Below, piece by piece: positions 9,232 through 11,782 of a stretch of DNA of 11,782 nucleotides. The notes beneath the pieces were generated by a model. The model saw only the letters and a list, made by a program, of their open reading frames with translations, did not search any database and was not told the DNA's origin. This DNA comes from Lunasporangiospora selenospora (Eukaryota > Mortierellomycota > Mortierellomycetes > Mortierellales > Mortierellaceae): NCBI GenBank assembly GCA_015680635.1, contig JAABOA010000722.1, positions 1 through 11,782 of the forward strand. Reading direction: 5' to 3'. The position numbers were made by a program, and so were the translations under genes. How positions within the stretch are numbered: the first letter of the stretch is position 1; every line of letters begins with the position of its first letter.

Positions 9232-10990
9232 TTACTTGTTCCTGACAACCTTCCTCTGAGGAACGTTTGCTTTGACCTTGGTTTTGCCCTTCTTGATGCC
9301 AAGATCGACCTTGGCTCCCTTTTGAGAGCGCTCTCCTTCAATGATCATACCCGCCCTCTTCTTCTTCAGAAGATGCTTGTCATCGGCGCTTGGCTTTCTG
9401 CCCTTGCCTGCAAGTCTTCTGGCAGCTCCCGACTTCAGGATGGGTGCATGCTGCTGTCGAGGTCCATCGGCCTGATCCTTAGCACTCTTCGCGCCCGCAC
9501 GCGGTGCTGTTCCGTCAGTCTTTGGTCCATCCTCAAGACGCTTACAACGGAGAACACGCAACTTGCGAGTGCCCATCTTGGTTTCGTGAAGTTTCAGGGC
9601 CAAATCGACCGAAGCGCGATCCTGAAACTGAACATAAGCAAACCCCTTTCCAAGGTTGGTCTTGCTATCACGGATGATACGAACATTCTCAATATCCCCA
9701 GAGTCCTTGAAGAATTCCCAGAGCTCCTCCTCGTGTGCTTCAAAGCTGAGGTTGCCAACAAAAACACTCTTCTTGGGCTGATGGTTCTGGTTGGCCCCCA
9801 TATCGGGAAAAAAAAAAGAATGAACGGTGAAAGTTAATACCATTGCCATTATGCATGTTCATGAATATATCAAGAGACACGTCTAGGGGAAAATGGACTG
9901 TACCTTTGCTCCGTTAACAGTATCGACTCGGAGATGCTTGTTCATGAAATGAACGCCATTCATTCCAGCGACAGCCTTAGCGACCGATTCCTTTCCCTTG
10001 TAGACGATGTAGGCATTGACAATATCACGATCAGGGTGAAGCTTTCCTGTGATAAATGCAACCTTTCGTGGAAGTAGATCTGTGAAGGCAATTGACCGGA
10101 AACGGATCGACTCGATTGGTCCGAATTCTGAAAAGGCCGACTTCAACTTTCTAAACTCTGCCTTTGCCATGGATGCAACTGCAAGATTGCCAACGAACAC
10201 TGTTCGTGCAAGGCGCTCGGGATCTTCCTTCTTCTTTTCGCTGCTCTTCTGGCCGTCCGCTTTTGATGGCGCGCTCGTAGTTGCTGAAGTCTTAACTTTC
10301 TTGTTTGCTGGCTCTGCATCACCATTTGTATCCTCGTCGTTGTCATTCTCGTCGTCCGAATCCTCATTATCAGACTCTGCCTCTGCTTTGCGCTTGCTGT
10401 CCTTTTTGCTGACCTTGCTCCTGAGTGACTCGTGGACCAGATCCTCAATCTTGGACTCTTCATCATCAACCTCATCACCATACTCGTGCTTGGTCTGTTT
10501 AGCAATCAGCTCACGAGTAGCCATCTGCGCTGCTGGCGTGGCCTTTCCTAGCACTTTTGCGGCTTGCTTAGCTGCGTACTTGTCTTCAACGCTATCAATT
10601 CCCTCTACATCATCATCGTCATCATCGCTGTCACCACCCTCTTCATCCTTGGCAAGGGCATTCTTATTCTTCCTGGGAACATGAGGAGTCTTTGGCTTTG
10701 GATCTTTGATCTTTTTCTTTGGCTGATCGGTGAGCTCTTCAGGGTGTGGCTTGCGAGTTCTTGAGGCGACAGGTGCTGAGATCTTTGAAGGTCCGGCCTG
10801 AAAGTCATAATAGTTTAGAAAGAAGAGGCAGCGAAGGACAGTATTAGCAAGAGAAACGAGTAGAGTCATGGAGAAGATGTCCAGTGTGCCTGGTAGTCCA
10901 GCATGCGAAGGATTTTACGCTGTTTTTGAACAGGCTGTCGATGGAGTTGTCGACAGCCTTTCCTTTGAGCAGTGAAGCAGTCAGCGACAT
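9232..10990 (-). CDS. NOP12: Nucleolar RNA-binding protein, Nop12/RBM34 family, two RRMs
   Basis: Probable ribosome-assembly factor: yeast Nop12 acts in large-subunit rRNA maturation in the nucleolus (family knowledge). Exons: 10990-10919, 10797-9904 and 9786-9232, giving 506 aa. Residues 25-221 are charged and disordered, with Lys-rich NLS-like stretches and Asp/Glu runs including DDDDDD, as in many nucleolar proteins. RRM1 (about 222-318) has RNP2 VFVGNL and a divergent RNP1 with an insertion before AYIVY, as in this family. RRM2 (about 329-405) has VFVGNL and RNP1 KGFAYVQF. The C-terminus (406-506) is strongly basic and ends in a KVVRNK tail. Intron 2 falls exactly between the two RRMs. 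The first ATG gives only 24 residues (MSLTASLLKGK...) before intron 1; the in-frame ATG at 10869 lies inside that intron and was not used. The exon 3 acceptor could be 6 or 9 nt further on without changing the frame. Confidence 0.9.
10607..10630 (-). repeat. GAT/GAC-rich microsatellite encoding an Asp run
   Basis: Short trinucleotide-like tract (cat/cgt units on the plus strand) encoding the Asp-rich stretch SDDDDDDVEG of the Nop12-like protein. Mixed GAT and GAC codons make it an imperfect repeat, consistent with selection for acidic residues and not only recent slippage. Bounds are approximate. Confidence 0.55.
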
Positions 10991-11782
10991 TGTGAGGGAT
11001 GGATGATGGCAAAAGCGAAGAGAGGTAGACGCTTGTCAAAGCATGGCCAAGAGGCATGCTGCTTTTTTTCTTTTTGACAATTTGTTTTTTCGGTGGCTTG
11101 TGCGGCCAGGCCCTGTGTCGCCCAAAAAGCACCGTCCCTCGACGCCAGCCCGCGGGGAGAGAGGGCGAGACTGGACAGCGACACAGAGGAGAGAGTGGAC
11201 AGAGTGGACAGGGCGGGGCGGGCGAGAGAAAGACGGCCTCCCTTCGTTGCACACCCCTCTGAGAGCGTGCACGACGGCGTACACTCCCCCCACCCACGCA
11301 CACACGCCTGCTGGGTTGCCTTTCTCTCTCCCTCACTCGCTCTCTTCGCTCTCACTCTCTCACTCTGTCTCTCGCTCCCTCTCGCTCCCTCCTCTCTCTC
11401 TCTCTCTCTCTTCTTCTCTCTCTCTCCCTCTCTCTCTTTTTTTCTTCTCTCTTCCGCTCCCTTTCCATTCTTGCTCGAACTCATTTCTCGCCCTGCGTCC
11501 CACCCATCGATTGGCACCCCTCGCTGTCTCCGCCCTGCGGATCCGATCCATCGTTACCATCCCTCACCCTCCCGCGCCCCTCTCTCCTCCCACTCCTCTC
11601 CACCACTCCCCGTTGGTCCTCCTTCACCGCCGCTTGTCTGCCTGTTCGACTCCAGCTGTAACGATCATTCAAAGTCCAGCCTTCACCCAGGCCCCATCAT
11701 CCATCTCTTCCAACGCCAATAGCCCCACTGCTAACATCACCCTCTCTTGCTCTCGCCGCCATCACCACCCTGCCAGGTCCTT
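10991..11782. promoter_or_regulatory. Gene-free, pyrimidine-rich upstream region, possible divergent promoter
   Basis: No gene supported in this 792-nt stretch. It lies directly upstream of the Nop12-like gene, so it should hold its promoter. The half nearer the gene has T-rich runs (about 11060-11092), a duplicated 9-mer AGAGTGGAC (11192-11209) and GGGCGGGGCGGG (11211-11222), a GC-box-like motif. The distal half is almost wholly C/T on the plus strand, with a long pure pyrimidine tract. In many fungi CT-rich coding-strand DNA precedes transcription starts, so a plus-strand gene may begin beyond 11782. That is inference; no TATA box or start codon with a convincing frame was found. Open frames here encode only Ser/Leu/Pro-rich or Arg/Glu-rich low-complexity peptides. 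Confidence 0.5.
11371..11455. repeat. Polypyrimidine (CT)n tract with tandem 10-mers
   Basis: Positions 11371-11390 are an exact tandem pair of CTCGCTCCCT. From 11385 to 11455 the plus strand is uninterrupted C/T for 71 nt, including about ten CT units at 11392-11411. Such polypurine-polypyrimidine DNA can act as a nucleosome-poor promoter element or form triplex DNA (general knowledge); here only the composition is seen. Confidence 0.85.

Noticed and set aside
10049-10684. 211-aa plus-strand Ser-rich open frame
   Set aside because: Antisense shadow of the Asp/Glu/Lys-rich part of the Nop12-like protein; no recognisable domain.
9883-10869. Start of the Nop12-like protein at the ATG at 10869
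   Set aside because: That ATG lies in intron 1 (10798-10918); splicing 10919 to 10797 joins in phase and gives a better N-terminus, MSLTASLLKGK.
10981-11517. 178-aa minus-strand open frame rich in Arg and Glu
   Set aside because: It is the reverse reading of the CT repeats (GA repeats) and overlaps the start codon of the Nop12-like gene in another frame.
11093-11722. 209-aa plus-strand open frame
   Set aside because: Composition is Ser/Leu/Pro low complexity produced by the CT-rich tract, with no domain or conserved motif; it is more likely promoter or leader DNA.

Overview
The window reads as compact, intron-rich nuclear DNA from a fungus. Short spliceosomal introns (about 62-121 nt, GT...AG, several with CTAAC or TTAAC-like branch sites), short intergenic gaps (about 150-235 nt) and pyrimidine-rich upstream DNA suggest an early-diverging lineage such as Mortierellomycota. 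That placement is inferred from gene style and remembered protein resemblance, not from a search. No mobile element, CRISPR array, tRNA or rRNA was recognised.

All four genes I can support lie head-to-tail on the minus strand, so reading order is from high to low coordinates. (1) 10990-9232: a two-RRM nucleolar protein of the Nop12/RBM34 type (3 exons, 506 aa). (2) 9077-5427: a DDHD-domain intracellular phospholipase A1-like protein (7 exons, about 1023 aa) with long disordered insertions. (3) 5221-2860: a membrane-anchored alpha/beta hydrolase joined in one reading frame to a CX5R phosphatase that resembles the cysteine-type RNA 5'-triphosphatase of animal capping enzymes and PIR1/DUSP11 (8 exons, 567 aa). 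(4) 2626-420: a Pus1-type tRNA pseudouridine synthase (5 exons, 598 aa) with two candidate start codons that suggest mitochondrial and nuclear forms. For all four, the intron phases join into a continuous frame whose total length divides by three.

The flanks are 1-419 (no gene supported) and 10991-11782 (pyrimidine-rich on the plus strand, probably the RBM34-like promoter and perhaps that of a divergent gene beyond the right edge). Poly(A)-signal hexamers on the minus strand are visible after genes 1, 2 and 3.

Three genes have known or plausible RNA links (ribosome assembly, tRNA modification, and a phosphatase of RNA-triphosphatase type), but nothing shows they are co-regulated. Adjacency is weak evidence in a fungal genome. 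The most unusual item is the hydrolase-phosphatase fusion. Its linker intron carries an in-frame stop followed by an ATTAAA hexamer, so a hydrolase-only isoform is possible.
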